Source: CBFHND01 sp965657085 (GTDB lineage Bacteria > Pseudomonadota > Alphaproteobacteria > Rhodobacterales > Rhodobacteraceae). Taken from it: a stretch of DNA of 64,000 nucleotides. The notes under the pieces were generated by a model. It saw only the letters and a list, made by a program, of their open reading frames with translations, had not been told where the DNA came from and searched no databases. Within the stretch, counting starts at the first letter, position 1. Every line of letters begins with the position of its first letter. The DNA is taken from assembly GCA_965657085.1 (NCBI GenBank), contig CBFHND010000013.1:1-64000 (forward strand). Direction: 5' to 3'. The position numbers and the translations under genes were made by a program. This document shows, one piece after another, positions 16,448 through 24,918 of this stretch.

Positions 16448-17626
16448 TTAGGCTGTTGCGAATTTCAGCAGCTTGATCGCGGCAAAGTCGCTCACATCCC
16501 CGCCCACGCGCTTGGTCGCATAGAACAGGACGTGCGGCTTGGCGCTGAAGGGGTCACGCAGAACGCGCAGATCGGGGCGCTCGGCCACGGTGTAGCCCGC
16601 TGCGAAATCACCAAAGGCGATCGCGTCAGCACCAGCTGCCGCATCAGGCATGTCCTCGGCAACCAGCACAGGATAACCCATCAGCGTCGCAGGCTGACCC
16701 GCCGTCAGACCGTCCGACCACAAGAAACGGCCATCGTTGTCCTTGAGCTTGCGCACCAGACCGGCGGTCTTGGAGTTCATGACGAAGGTCGCGTTGGCGC
16801 GGTATTCCGCACCCAGCGCATAAACCACGTCGATGATCGCATCGGCCGTCACGTCGCCGTCGATGCCTGTGGGCACGTAACCCAGGTTGCCCCAGGCCCA
16901 GACGTCATTGTCGACCGATGTGTGCGTCAGGAAACCCTTGGGCTTGTCGATGCCGTCACCGTTGACGAAAGCCGCGGCTTCAGCGCGCGAGAACTTGTCG
17001 GCAATGCGACCGGCCAGCCAGCCTTCGATGTCGAACGCGCTGTCATCCAGCAGACGCTGCGACGCCTTGGGCAAAGCCGACAGCTCGTGCAGGGGAATGG
17101 TGATGCGGTCGATCTGCGGTGTGTCCGTTTCTGCGACAGAACCGGTTTCGGTGGCCCAACCGGCACCCACATCGGTGTGGTCGACCAGCACGTCATAGGT
17201 GGTCGCCTCGACGTTGACCACGGATGCGATGGACCGCACCGACGCGGTGGCGTTCAGCACCGATTTCACGGTTTCCGATGTCTGCGGATCCACAAGGTAG
17301 CCGCCGTCGCTGTTCACGGCTGTCGACATCGACTTTCCGTCCAGTTCCAGACCGCGCAGGCCATCATCATCGCCCGAACGCAGATAGGCGTTAAACGCCT
17401 TGCCGTGGGGGGCTTCCATTTCAACAGCACCTGCCAGAGGCGGGCGTGCAGCAGTCATTTGTTTCCGATCCAGCATGGTCAGTCGCTCTTCCGTTTGTTG
17501 CAATTTGGTTTGAATGTCGGCCTGAAAGCCTTTGAAGTCGGCCACGAAACCGTTGACGGCTTGGGTGACTTCCTGAACCGGAGACAAACCTTCCCCGGCC
17601 CGAGCCTTGATCTCGGTCTTGCTCAT
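16448..17626 (-). CDS. GTA major capsid protein, HK97 fold (gp5)
   Basis: 392 residues from the second ATG (17626). An ATG at 17632 directly abuts GAGGA, so the second has the proper spacing. The N-terminal about 100 residues are a charged coiled-coil scaffold (delta) domain that gp4 removes. The HK97-type shell domain follows from about residue 100, with DGKSMSTAVNSDGGYLVDPQ and GDFAAGYTVAERPDLRVLRD. It lies just downstream of the protease gene gp4, as expected. Confidence 0.95.
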   Translation of the reverse strand: MSKTEIKARAGEGLSPVQEVTQAVNGFVADFKGFQADIQTKLQQTEERLTMLDRKQMTAARPPLAGAVEMEAPHGKAFNAYLRSGDDDGLRGLELDGKSMSTAVNSDGGYLVDPQTSETVKSVLNATASVRSIASVVNVEATTYDVLVDHTDVGAGWATETGSVAETDTPQIDRITIPLHELSALPKASQRLLDDSAFDIEGWLAGRIADKFSRAEAAAFVNGDGIDKPKGFLTHTSVDNDVWAWGNLGYVPTGIDGDVTADAIIDVVYALGAEYRANATFVMNSKTAGLVRKLKDNDGRFLWSDGLTAGQPATLMGYPVLVAEDMPDAAAGADAIAFGDFAAGYTVAERPDLRVLRDPFSAKPHVLFYATKRVGGDVSDFAAIKLLKFATA

Positions 17627-17658
17627 GAGCATTCCTCGATGGTTGAAGTGAAGGCGCG

Positions 17659-18219
17659 CTAGTCGCGCACCAGCCTCGCGCGCGCGCCGTCAAAGGCCGC
17701 CGCCATTTCACGCAATGCCTCTGCCTCGTCGAACATCTCGTCCGACTTGGCCGCGACACGCGCACTGGGCAGCATCGGGAAGGTCACCAGTGACACCTCC
17801 CAAAGCTCCAGTTCCGTCAAGAGCCGCTGGCCCTTGTCATTCTTTGTGGCCCGCACCGTGCGGTAGCCGATGCTCAGCCCGTCAATGGCCCCCGCCTCGA
17901 TCAGCGCCGCCGCCTCGCGGCCCTTGGCGATACTGTCGAGCAGACGGCCCTTGACCCACAGGCCCTGCCCGTCCTCGCGCACCTCATCCCAGATGCCGAT
18001 GGGCTGGGCGGGGTCATGCTGCCACAGCATCTTGACCGTCCGATCCCCTGCGGCCAACGCCTTCAAAGACTTGGTATAGGCCCCCTTGGTGACAATATCG
18101 CCGCCCTGATCACAATCCCCGAAACGGCTGGCATAGCCCTCGATGACCGCGCCATCCTGTACGCTCAGTCCTTCGCCAAAACGGGCAAACTTGTGCTCCA
18201 GTCCAGTGTCCATATCCAT
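17659..18219 (-). CDS. GTA prohead protease, HK97 family (gp4)
   Basis: 186 residues from the ATG at 18219, which has AGGAGT 6 bases upstream. Another ATG at 18246 overlaps the previous stop, but the strong ribosome site favours 18219 and the length then matches R. capsulatus gp4. The catalytic His is in LWQHDPAQPIG, and the Ser is in GLSIGYRTV. It matures the capsid protein. Confidence 0.93.
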   Translation of the reverse strand: MDMDTGLEHKFARFGEGLSVQDGAVIEGYASRFGDCDQGGDIVTKGAYTKSLKALAAGDRTVKMLWQHDPAQPIGIWDEVREDGQGLWVKGRLLDSIAKGREAAALIEAGAIDGLSIGYRTVRATKNDKGQRLLTELELWEVSLVTFPMLPSARVAAKSDEMFDEAEALREMAAAFDGARARLVRD

Positions 18220-18242
18220 GGTCCACTCCTTTTCTGCATTGC

Positions 18243-18467
18243 TCATGGCGCCACCGCCAAAACCGATTGAAAGGCTTGCGCCAGGATCACCGCAACCACC
18301 CCGTAAACGGTCAGCCACAAACGTTTTTCCAGCCGTTCCATCATCTCTTCCAAACGGTCCAGCCGCCGGTTGATGTTGTCATAGTGGATCTGGCTGACCT
18401 TCTCGTGCGCCTGCAATTGCAGCCCCGGCGCGCACTCGAATTTCTCAAAGACCCGGCTCTCAGCCAT
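18243..18467 (-). CDS. GTA head formation protein, rcc01685 family (gp3.5)
   Basis: 74 residues. A charged N-terminal coiled-coil half (QIHYDNINRRLDRLEEMMERL) is followed by one hydrophobic segment (VYGVVAVILAQAFQSVLAV) at the C-terminus. It overlaps gp3 by 8 bp. This matches the small gene between portal and protease in R. capsulatus GTA. The membrane segment is unusual for a capsid factor; its exact role is not known to me. Confidence 0.88.
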   Translation of the reverse strand: MAESRVFEKFECAPGLQLQAHEKVSQIHYDNINRRLDRLEEMMERLEKRLWLTVYGVVAVILAQAFQSVLAVAP

Positions 18468-19650
18468 CCACCTCATCCTCCGACACCGCAGGAAGGCCCA
18501 GCAGGCTGCGCTTTTCCGCATCACTCAGGAAATCCGCCTGCGCCACCCGCGCCCACTGCGCATCCCGCTCGGCAGACAGCGCCGACACCTGATCAAGGTC
18601 CGGCTTCAGCTCGACCGCCTCGCCGGTGAACTGGCCCAGCCAATCCGCCAATGCCGCCGCAACCCGCGTCGCCAAGGGCAGAACCGTCAAGCGATAGAAG
18701 GCACGGTTGGCCTCCTGGTAATTTGCATAGGTCGCGTCGCCCTGAATGCCGATCAACATCGGCGGCACCCCAAAGGCCAGCGCGATCTCGCGCGCCGCGG
18801 CTTCCTTGGTCTTCTGGAATTCCATGTCCGACGGGCTGAACCCCATCGGCTTCCAATCCAGACCACCTTCCAACAACATCGGCCGGCCCGCATTGCGCGC
18901 ACCTTGGTGATGGCTTTCCATTTCGCTGACCAGACGGTCGTACTGGTCACTGCTCAGGCTGCCTTGCCCCTCGGCACCGCGGTATACGATGGCCCCGCTG
19001 GGGCGCGCCGCATTGTCCAACAGCGATTTCGACCAACGGCTGGCGCTGTTGTGCACGTCCAGCGCCATGGCCGCGGCCTGCATCGGGCTGAACCCATAGT
19101 GATCATCCTGCGGATGAAAGCTCTTGATGTGGCAGATCGGGCTCGGCTCGCCACTGGCATCAAACCGATGCTTGCGCCCGCCAACCGCGTATTCATAGGC
19201 CACAGGCCAGCCATCTGCACCGGGCACCACACTCATCCGGTCACTGCGCAGCACGTGCAATTCCAAGGGGACACCGTCTTCGCCCGCAACCGCTTCGATA
19301 TATCCGTTGCCCGACAACAAAAGCTGCCCATAGAGCGCTTCCAGCAATTCTGCCTTGCCCTGCGCGCCATTGGGGCTGTTGACCAGCTGCAGCAGCGGAT
19401 GCACGTCATAGCGGCGCTCGCGGTCCTGCAGCACCAGCGGCAAAGCCGCCGCAGCCTCGGCAATCAGCTTGACCGACCGGAACCCGACAGGGTTGCCCGA
19501 AAAGCCTGTGCGCGTCAGAGAAACCGTGTCACGCGGGCTCCAGGCCACGCGACCCGATGTCTGATAGGCCACAACAGGACCCGTGGCACTGGCCTTCTGC
19601 TCTGGTGCATCCACAACACCGCCGCCCCGCCGAAAGAAATCAAAGACCAT
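18460..19650 (-). CDS. GTA portal protein, HK97 family (gp3)
   Basis: 396 residues, standard for HK97-type portals. It begins MVFDFFRRGGG. Conserved parts include NPVGFRSVKLIAEAAAALPL and GVPPMLIGIQGDATYANYQE. It forms the DNA entry ring of the head. A GAGGAGCGAACTTC ribosome region precedes the start. A 193-bp gene-free gap separates it from gp2. Confidence 0.95.
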   Translation of the reverse strand: MVFDFFRRGGGVVDAPEQKASATGPVVAYQTSGRVAWSPRDTVSLTRTGFSGNPVGFRSVKLIAEAAAALPLVLQDRERRYDVHPLLQLVNSPNGAQGKAELLEALYGQLLLSGNGYIEAVAGEDGVPLELHVLRSDRMSVVPGADGWPVAYEYAVGGRKHRFDASGEPSPICHIKSFHPQDDHYGFSPMQAAAMALDVHNSASRWSKSLLDNAARPSGAIVYRGAEGQGSLSSDQYDRLVSEMESHHQGARNAGRPMLLEGGLDWKPMGFSPSDMEFQKTKEAAAREIALAFGVPPMLIGIQGDATYANYQEANRAFYRLTVLPLATRVAAALADWLGQFTGEAVELKPDLDQVSALSAERDAQWARVAQADFLSDAEKRSLLGLPAVSEDEVDG

Positions 19651-19843
19651 GAAGTTCGCTCCTCAAGTGACCCATGGGTGCCGCGCCTCATGCGCCGAAC
19701 CCGTCCGCACCCCATCTGCCCGGCCCCGTGCCGGGGCCAGTCAAAAGGCTGCTCGATTGTGTGTTGTCGTCCCGTGGCCCCGAACTTCTCTCGAAGACCT
19801 CAGCGCCGTTGAAAGCAATTTGCCAACAAATGATTAACGGGCG

Positions 19844-21259
19844 TTAAAGTGACCGTACGCCGACCTTGCGATAGCTGCGCGCGGGCTCGATCATCAGCTC
19901 GTGAATGGCCCAGACCAACGCATCCACACGGTCCGGGCTGCCTTGCCCTTCGAACCCGCGCGGCGTCATCTTGACCATCTGATCTTCCAAAGCGTCCAGC
20001 GCACCCACATGGCGCACACGGTCCTGTTCATAAAGCGCCGCCACCGGCTCGGCCCGTGCGACCTTGCCCCGGCTGGCGTGTACGCCCTTGTAAGGCACCA
20101 ATGGGTCGACCTGCCGGATGACCTCGGCGACCATCTGCCCGCCCTGATTGGTTTCCGCCACGATCCGGTCCGCGCCGAATTCCTCGCGCGCGTTGATCGC
20201 GGCGCGCGCCCATTCCGCGGGGCTGGCACCGGTAACGGTACGGTCGGCCAGAACATAGGCCTTCCAGTCCTGTGGCGGCCCTTGCGTCTCGGCCCCCACC
20301 ACCACGATGCCACATTCGTCTGCACCTGCACCGCTGGTCGTGGCCGGGTCTACCGCCACCACGATCCGGTCCAGCCGGTCCGGTCCTGCACAGCGCACCC
20401 CCTCCAGCTTGTCCGTGGTCCACATCGCGCCCTCGGCATCGGCCAGCAACACGCCATCAAGCTCCTGCCGCCCCAGCCGTGTCCCCGCATAGCGCGCCCT
20501 GACCTCCTCAAGGAAACTCTCGGCCAGATTGGCGCGATTGGCCTCGGTGCTGGCATGGGTGCTCACCGTCGATGGCAACTCCAGCACCCGCTTCAATACA
20601 CCAACATTGCGCGGCGTCGTGGTCACGCAAACCTGCGGATGATCGCCCAGCCGCAGCGCAAACTGCAACTGGTCCCAGGTCGCTTCTGCCTTCTTCCACT
20701 TGGCCAACTCGTCCACCCAGGCCGCATCGAACTGCGGACCCCGCAACCCCTCGGGGTCATGCGCCGAATGCACGGTCGCCACGGCCCCGTTGGGCCACTC
20801 CAAACGCTTGCGCGATGCCTGATAGGTCGGCCGCCGGTCGGGGGGCGAACAGGCCATGATGCCACTGTCGCCAAAAATCATCACTTCCCGCACCTGATCA
20901 ACGGTTTCGCCCACCAGCGCCACGCGCCGACAGGCCCCCGCCGCCAACGGCAGTCCACCTTCAACCCTGCTGCGCACCCACTCGGCACCGGCGCGCGTCT
21001 TACCCGCACCGCGACCGCCCAGTATGACCCAAGCGCGCCAGTCTCCCTCCGGCGGCAGCTGATGCGGCATCGCCCAGAATTCGAAAAGAAAAGGGAGGGC
21101 ACACAGCCCTCCCTCCCCAATATCATTCAGAAACGCCGCTCTGACAGCCTCGGATTCTGAGGCGATCAAGGCGGCACCCGATCTCAGCCCGTGCAGCATC
21201 GAGGTCGAGGGCGTACCCTCCTCCCGCGCTCCCACTGCGTTTGTTTCTGCATTCGACAA
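19844..21259 (-). CDS. GTA terminase large subunit, DNA packaging ATPase/nuclease (gp2)
   Basis: 471 residues. The Walker A motif GGRGAGKT lies at residues 81-88. The ATPase domain follows, with DAAWVDELAKWKKAEATWDQ. The C-terminal RNase H-like nuclease has VVAVDPATT and DECGIVVVG, supplying acidic metal ligands. It packages host DNA by headful. The start lies 137 bp inside gp1, an unusually long overlap. An in-frame ATG at 21199 still overlaps gp1 by 77 bp and lacks a ribosome site. Confidence 0.95.
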   Translation of the reverse strand: MSNAETNAVGAREEGTPSTSMLHGLRSGAALIASESEAVRAAFLNDIGEGGLCALPFLFEFWAMPHQLPPEGDWRAWVILGGRGAGKTRAGAEWVRSRVEGGLPLAAGACRRVALVGETVDQVREVMIFGDSGIMACSPPDRRPTYQASRKRLEWPNGAVATVHSAHDPEGLRGPQFDAAWVDELAKWKKAEATWDQLQFALRLGDHPQVCVTTTPRNVGVLKRVLELPSTVSTHASTEANRANLAESFLEEVRARYAGTRLGRQELDGVLLADAEGAMWTTDKLEGVRCAGPDRLDRIVVAVDPATTSGAGADECGIVVVGAETQGPPQDWKAYVLADRTVTGASPAEWARAAINAREEFGADRIVAETNQGGQMVAEVIRQVDPLVPYKGVHASRGKVARAEPVAALYEQDRVRHVGALDALEDQMVKMTPRGFEGQGSPDRVDALVWAIHELMIEPARSYRKVGVRSL

Positions 21260-21467
21260 GGCTCGTCTCCACTTTATGGCATGTCGTCAAAAGCCCACTC
21301 AGCGCCGCCACCTTCGACTTTGCATCCTTGGCTTCCGTATCCTCCCCGGCCCTGAGCTTCTTGGTGAGCTCCTCGACTTCGTTTCTAAGGTTGGCGATTT
21401 CACGCTGGACAGAAGCAAAAAGCTCCTCGACCTCGCGGTCTGTCGCCTCCGGGGTAATCATGATCAT
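21123..21467 (-). CDS. GTA terminase small subunit (gp1)
   Basis: 114 residues. A long charged helical region (residues about 10-45, heptad-like) is followed by AALSGLLTTCHKVETSLVECR and a C-terminal LDLDAARAEIGCRLDRL segment typical of the GTA gp1 family. No helix-turn-helix is seen, which fits the reported lack of sequence-specific DNA recognition in GTAs. It is the first gene of the cluster. The start could also be the ATG at 21461; AAGG lies 12 bases before 21467. Confidence 0.88.
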   Translation of the reverse strand: MIMITPEATDREVEELFASVQREIANLRNEVEELTKKLRAGEDTEAKDAKSKVAALSGLLTTCHKVETSLVECRNKRSGSAGGGYALDLDAARAEIGCRLDRLRIRGCQSGVSE

Positions 21468-21513
21468 GAGTGCGTGTGACCTTTCGGCTTGAATGATCCC
21501 CGCACGAGCGCAA

Positions 21514-21552
21514 ATGAAAAAGCGACCAACGGGAATGAACCCGTGGCCGCTT
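21514..21552 (-). terminator. Terminator-like hairpin in the GTA leader (candidate attenuator)
   Basis: Read on the minus strand, an 11-13 bp imperfect stem (AAGCGGCC...GGTCGCTT with ACGGG/CCCGT inside and a TTCATT loop) is followed by TTTTTCATTT. It lies downstream of the putative GTA promoter and about 50 bp before gp1. It could stop or regulate transcription into the cluster. Confidence 0.6.
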
Positions 21553-21577
21553 GCCCACTACTTCTAGCTTGTCACAA

Positions 21578-21606
21578 TGTGTACATCAGACCGTGCGCAG
21601 AGTCAA
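21578..21606 (-). promoter_or_regulatory. Candidate sigma70-like promoter of the GTA cluster
   Basis: On the minus strand TTGACT (21606-21601), a 17-base spacer, then TACACA (21583-21578). This predicts a start near 21571 and a leader of about 105 bases before gp1. Confidence 0.55.
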
Positions 21607-21647
21607 GCCAATTCACTTTTACAGCGCCGCCTAAGCGTACGGTATCA

Positions 21648-21662
21648 TTAACAAATAGTTAA
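21648..21662. promoter_or_regulatory. CtrA-type box upstream of the GTA promoter
   Basis: TTAA-CAAATAG-TTAA, an exact TTAA-N7-TTAA match to the CtrA consensus. It is centred about 50 bp upstream of the putative -35 element. CtrA is a known activator of GTA expression in Rhodobacteraceae. The site is also 60 bp beyond the mltG stop codon, so it is positioned for the GTA genes and not for mltG. Confidence 0.6.
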
Positions 21663-21721
21663 AATCAGGATGCCAAATAACGCCCGCAGATCGGTGTCTT
21701 GCGCCGACTTTACGCGCGGCT

Positions 21722-22882
21722 TCAGTTGTCCTGACCCGCCCGTTCCGCCTCGATCTCACGCCATTTGGCCACGTTGCGATTGTGCTCGTCCAACGTTTCG
21801 GCAAAGGCGTGCCCGCCCGTCCCATCGGCAACGAAAAAGACATAAGGCGTGGCGTCGGGACGTGCTGCCGCTTCAAGGCTCGCGCGTCCGGGGTTGGCAA
21901 TCGGGGTCGGAGGCAACGCCGGAATAACATAAGTATTCCAAGGGGTTTCCTTGCGAAGCTCACTCCGTCGCAAGCCCCGCCCCAACACGCCTTCACCCTT
22001 GGTGATACCATAAATCACCGTTGGATCCGTCTGCAACTTCATACCCCGGTTCAGCCGGTTCACGAACACGCTGGCCACCTGCCGCCGTTCTTCGGCCACA
22101 CCGGTTTCCTTCTCGATAATCGACGCGAGGATCAACAATTCCTCGGGGCTTTGCAGCGGCAAATCCGCGTCGCGCCCTTCCCAGGCCGCAGCCACCAAAA
22201 CTTCCTGCGCTGTCTGCATCCGCGTCAGAACATCCCCCCGCTTGTCGCCGGGGCTGACTTCGTAGCTGTCCGGTGCCAGCGCGCCCTCGGGTGGCACCTC
22301 CGTGACCTCGCCGTCCAGAACGTCCATGCCACGCAATGCGTTGGTGACTTGCCAGCTGGTGACGCCCTCGGCCAACGCGATACGATACCGCGTGTCTGCG
22401 GCCGCCTTGACCTGCGCATAGACCTCGGGGGCCTCTTCCTCGGCGGGCTGGAACTCTGCCTTTTCGACAAAACGGTTGGTCGCGGGGTCAAGCTCGCGCA
22501 CCTGCACGGCCATGCGGTTCACTCCGATCCGGTACACCACTTCCGTGCCACAGGTACTGGCCCCGCCACGGGTGATGACATCGACGATATCCTCCATCGA
22601 CATGCCCGGTTTCACAAGGTAGCTGCCCGCTTTCAAGGCCTGCGTCTTGTCTGTGTAATCCGCCCCGATCCGAAAGATCGACCCGCTGCTCACCGCACCC
22701 TGATCTTCCAACTTGCGGCTCACCCGGCGCATGTTGGTGCCGCGTTCAACCTGCAAACAAATGGCCTGATCAAGTGGCCCTGCGGTCTCGTATTGCGATT
22801 TGCCCCACAGGATCACCCCCCCCAGCAGAAACAATGCCACGGCCAGAAAGGTAATCGCGTTCGAGGCGATGTGACGCCACAT
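21722..22882 (-). CDS. mltG: Endolytic murein transglycosylase MltG
   Basis: 386 residues. It starts at the ATG that overlaps the fabF stop (TGATG). One N-terminal transmembrane helix (AITFLAVALFLLGGVILWG) precedes a LysM-like region and the YceG catalytic domain, with ILASIIEKETGVAEER (catalytic Glu), TDPTVIYGI and PTPIANPGRASLEAA. It cleaves nascent glycan strands at the inner membrane and terminates their growth. Translational coupling to fabF links it to the fatty acid operon, a common alphaproteobacterial order. It ends about 60 bp from the CtrA box of the GTA control region. Confidence 0.95.
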   Translation of the reverse strand: MWRHIASNAITFLAVALFLLGGVILWGKSQYETAGPLDQAICLQVERGTNMRRVSRKLEDQGAVSSGSIFRIGADYTDKTQALKAGSYLVKPGMSMEDIVDVITRGGASTCGTEVVYRIGVNRMAVQVRELDPATNRFVEKAEFQPAEEEAPEVYAQVKAAADTRYRIALAEGVTSWQVTNALRGMDVLDGEVTEVPPEGALAPDSYEVSPGDKRGDVLTRMQTAQEVLVAAAWEGRDADLPLQSPEELLILASIIEKETGVAEERRQVASVFVNRLNRGMKLQTDPTVIYGITKGEGVLGRGLRRSELRKETPWNTYVIPALPPTPIANPGRASLEAAARPDATPYVFFVADGTGGHAFAETLDEHNRNVAKWREIEAERAGQDN

Positions 22883-24141
22883 CAATCGACCTTTCCGAAG
22901 ATCACGCTCGCATTGGTGCCGCCAAAGCCAAAGGAATTGCTCAGCGCCACTTTCACTTCACGCTCGACCTTCTTGTTGGCGGCCAGATCAACGGGCGTCT
23001 CCACCGCAGGGTTGTCGAGGTTGATCGTGGGCGGACAGACCTGATCGCGAATGGCCAGAATGCTGAAAATCGCCTCGATTGCGCCTGCAGCCCCCAAAAG
23101 GTGGCCCGTGGCGGATTTGGTCGATGACATGGTCACCTTGTCCGCCGCATCCCCCAACAAACGCTCGACCGCGCCCAATTCGATGGTGTCGGCCATGGTG
23201 CTGGTGCCATGAGCGTTGATGTAATCGATGTCCGAAGGCTCAAGCCCCGCGTTGCGCAAGGCCGCGCGCATGGACCGCTCGCCGCCCTCACCGTCCTCAC
23301 TGGGGGCAGTGATGTGGTAGGCGTCGCCCGACAGGCCATAGCCCTTCACTTCGGCATAGATTTTCGCACCACGCGCAACGGCATGCTCGTACTCTTCCAG
23401 AACCACGATGCCCGCGCCCTCGCCCATCACGAAACCGTCGCGGTCCGCGTCATAGGGGCGGCTGGCCTTCTTGGGATCGTCCGCACCCTTGGTCGACAAC
23501 GCCTTGCACGCATTGAACCCGGCAATGCCAATTTTGCAGATCGCGGCTTCGGCCCCGCCTGCCACCATCACGTCAGCATCGCCATGCTGGATCAGGCGGC
23601 TTGCATCGCCAATGGCGTGCGCGCCGGTGGAACAGGCCGTCACAACCGAATGGTTGGGGCCCTTGAACCCGTATTTGATGCTGACCTGACCGGAAATCAG
23701 GTTGATCAACGCGCCCGGCACAAAGAAAGGACTCACGCGGCGCGGGCCTTTTTCTTCCATCATCACGGCCGTGTTGGCGATGCTGTTCAACCCGCCAATG
23801 CCCGACCCGATCAGAACCCCGGTGCGCTCCAGCGCCTCACGGTCTTCCGGCATCCACCCTGCGTCTTCCACCGCCTGCTGTGCCGCGGCCAGACCGAACA
23901 TGATGAACGTATCGACTTTGCGCTGTTCCTTGGGGGCCATATAGGCATCCGCGTTGAACGTGCCGTCACTGCCGTCACCCAAAGGCACTTCACAGGCATA
24001 GGTGGTTGCCAATCCTTCAGGATCAAAGCCGGTGATCGGACCGGCCCCCGACTGCCCATCCAGAATTCGGCTCCAGCTTGCATCGACCCCATCGGCCAAC
24101 GGCGTCACCAGACCAAGGCCTGTTACAACAACTCTGCGCAT
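22882..24141 (-). CDS. fabF: 3-oxoacyl-ACP synthase II
   Basis: 419 residues, full length. It elongates acyl-ACP with malonyl-ACP. The catalytic triad of the condensing enzymes is visible: Cys in TACSTGAHAIG (about residue 169), His in NAHGTSTMADTIE (about 309) and His in KSATGHLLGAAG (about 345). The NSFGFGGTN motif lies near the C-terminus. It is coupled to mltG downstream and separated from acpP by a GNAT gene and a terminator. Confidence 0.97.
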   Translation of the reverse strand: MRRVVVTGLGLVTPLADGVDASWSRILDGQSGAGPITGFDPEGLATTYACEVPLGDGSDGTFNADAYMAPKEQRKVDTFIMFGLAAAQQAVEDAGWMPEDREALERTGVLIGSGIGGLNSIANTAVMMEEKGPRRVSPFFVPGALINLISGQVSIKYGFKGPNHSVVTACSTGAHAIGDASRLIQHGDADVMVAGGAEAAICKIGIAGFNACKALSTKGADDPKKASRPYDADRDGFVMGEGAGIVVLEEYEHAVARGAKIYAEVKGYGLSGDAYHITAPSEDGEGGERSMRAALRNAGLEPSDIDYINAHGTSTMADTIELGAVERLLGDAADKVTMSSTKSATGHLLGAAGAIEAIFSILAIRDQVCPPTINLDNPAVETPVDLAANKKVEREVKVALSNSFGFGGTNASVIFGKVD

Positions 24142-24229
24142 CGATATGCCCCCATCGTTTGTTATGCGCCTCTTAGCGCGCCACAGCCGCCGGGTTCAAG
24201 TCCCGCGCGTGCTGCATACATGTTTGACC

Positions 24230-24772
24230 TTATACACGCTTTTGCGGCGGTGAACGGCGGATCATCAAGATAACGTCACGCCCATCCGATACCGCATCGC
24301 GCAGCGGCACATATCCCAACTGCTCGGCCAACCGCACCGAGGGTGCATTCGCAGGCGCCACGCGCGCCACCAAAGGCCCCGTCACCACACGGTCAAACCA
24401 CTCATGCGCTGCCTGTGCGGCCTCCCGGCCCAGACCCTGCCCATGCGCTTGCGGCACCAAGATCCAACCTGCTTCGGGGTATTGGTCGAAATCCTCGCCC
24501 AGATCACGCGATCCATAGAAAAACCCGGTCTGGCCAATCACTGCCTTGCTGTGATGATCCTCGATGGCCCATTGACCGAATCCGGTGATCTGCCAATGGC
24601 CTGCATTGCGCAGAAATGAGTTCCACGCGACGCTGCGCGTCCACGGCACCCCGCCCACATGTTCCACAACCTCCGGCACGGTCCATATTTCGGCAAAACG
24701 GTCAAAATCCTGAGGCCGCATGGCCCGCAGGGTCAACCGGGCGGTGTTGATGGTGGGAATGACGCGCGACAT
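24230..24772 (-). CDS. GNAT-family N-acetyltransferase (RimJ/RimL-like)
   Basis: 180 residues from the ATG at 24772 (SRVIPTINTARLTLRAM). This is the characteristic opening of the RimJ/RimL-type subfamily (TERLxLRxM). The acetyl-CoA loop is visible as QAHGQGLGREAAQAAHEW (about 112-129). The substrate is unknown; small molecules or protein N-termini are possible. It sits between the acpP terminator and fabF, interrupting the usual acpP-fabF pair, so it likely has its own promoter or depends on read-through. Confidence 0.88.
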   Translation of the reverse strand: MSRVIPTINTARLTLRAMRPQDFDRFAEIWTVPEVVEHVGGVPWTRSVAWNSFLRNAGHWQITGFGQWAIEDHHSKAVIGQTGFFYGSRDLGEDFDQYPEAGWILVPQAHGQGLGREAAQAAHEWFDRVVTGPLVARVAPANAPSVRLAEQLGYVPLRDAVSDGRDVILMIRRSPPQKRV

Positions 24773-24860
24773 GGGCTGGCTCTGACCTCTGGGGGGCTGT
24801 TTTTTCTCAGCCTTGCCCCGATGCGCGCGCGGACGCAATCACTTGCCAGAGTCCAGATGC

Positions 24861-24894
24861 AAAAGCGGCGCCTTTCCGCAAGGAAAGACGCCGC
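24861..24894 (-). terminator. Rho-independent terminator downstream of acpP
   Basis: On the minus strand, GCGGCG-T-CTTTCC / GGAAAG-G-CGCCGC forms a stem of 12 pairs and one mismatch with a TTGC loop, followed by TTTT. It separates acpP from the GNAT and fabF genes. Confidence 0.88.
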
Positions 24895-24918
24895 CAGATC
24901 AGGCACATGCCTGAAAAA

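Noticed and set aside
19834..19847. TTAA-N6-TTAA near the end of gp2 as a second CtrA site
   Set aside because: Spacing is six and not seven, and the second half overlaps the gp2 stop codon.
21520..21552. GTA leader hairpin as a tRNA fragment (GGTTCATTCCC resembles a T-arm)
   Set aside because: The loop has only six bases and no acceptor, D or anticodon arm can be formed, so a terminator-like hairpin explains it better.
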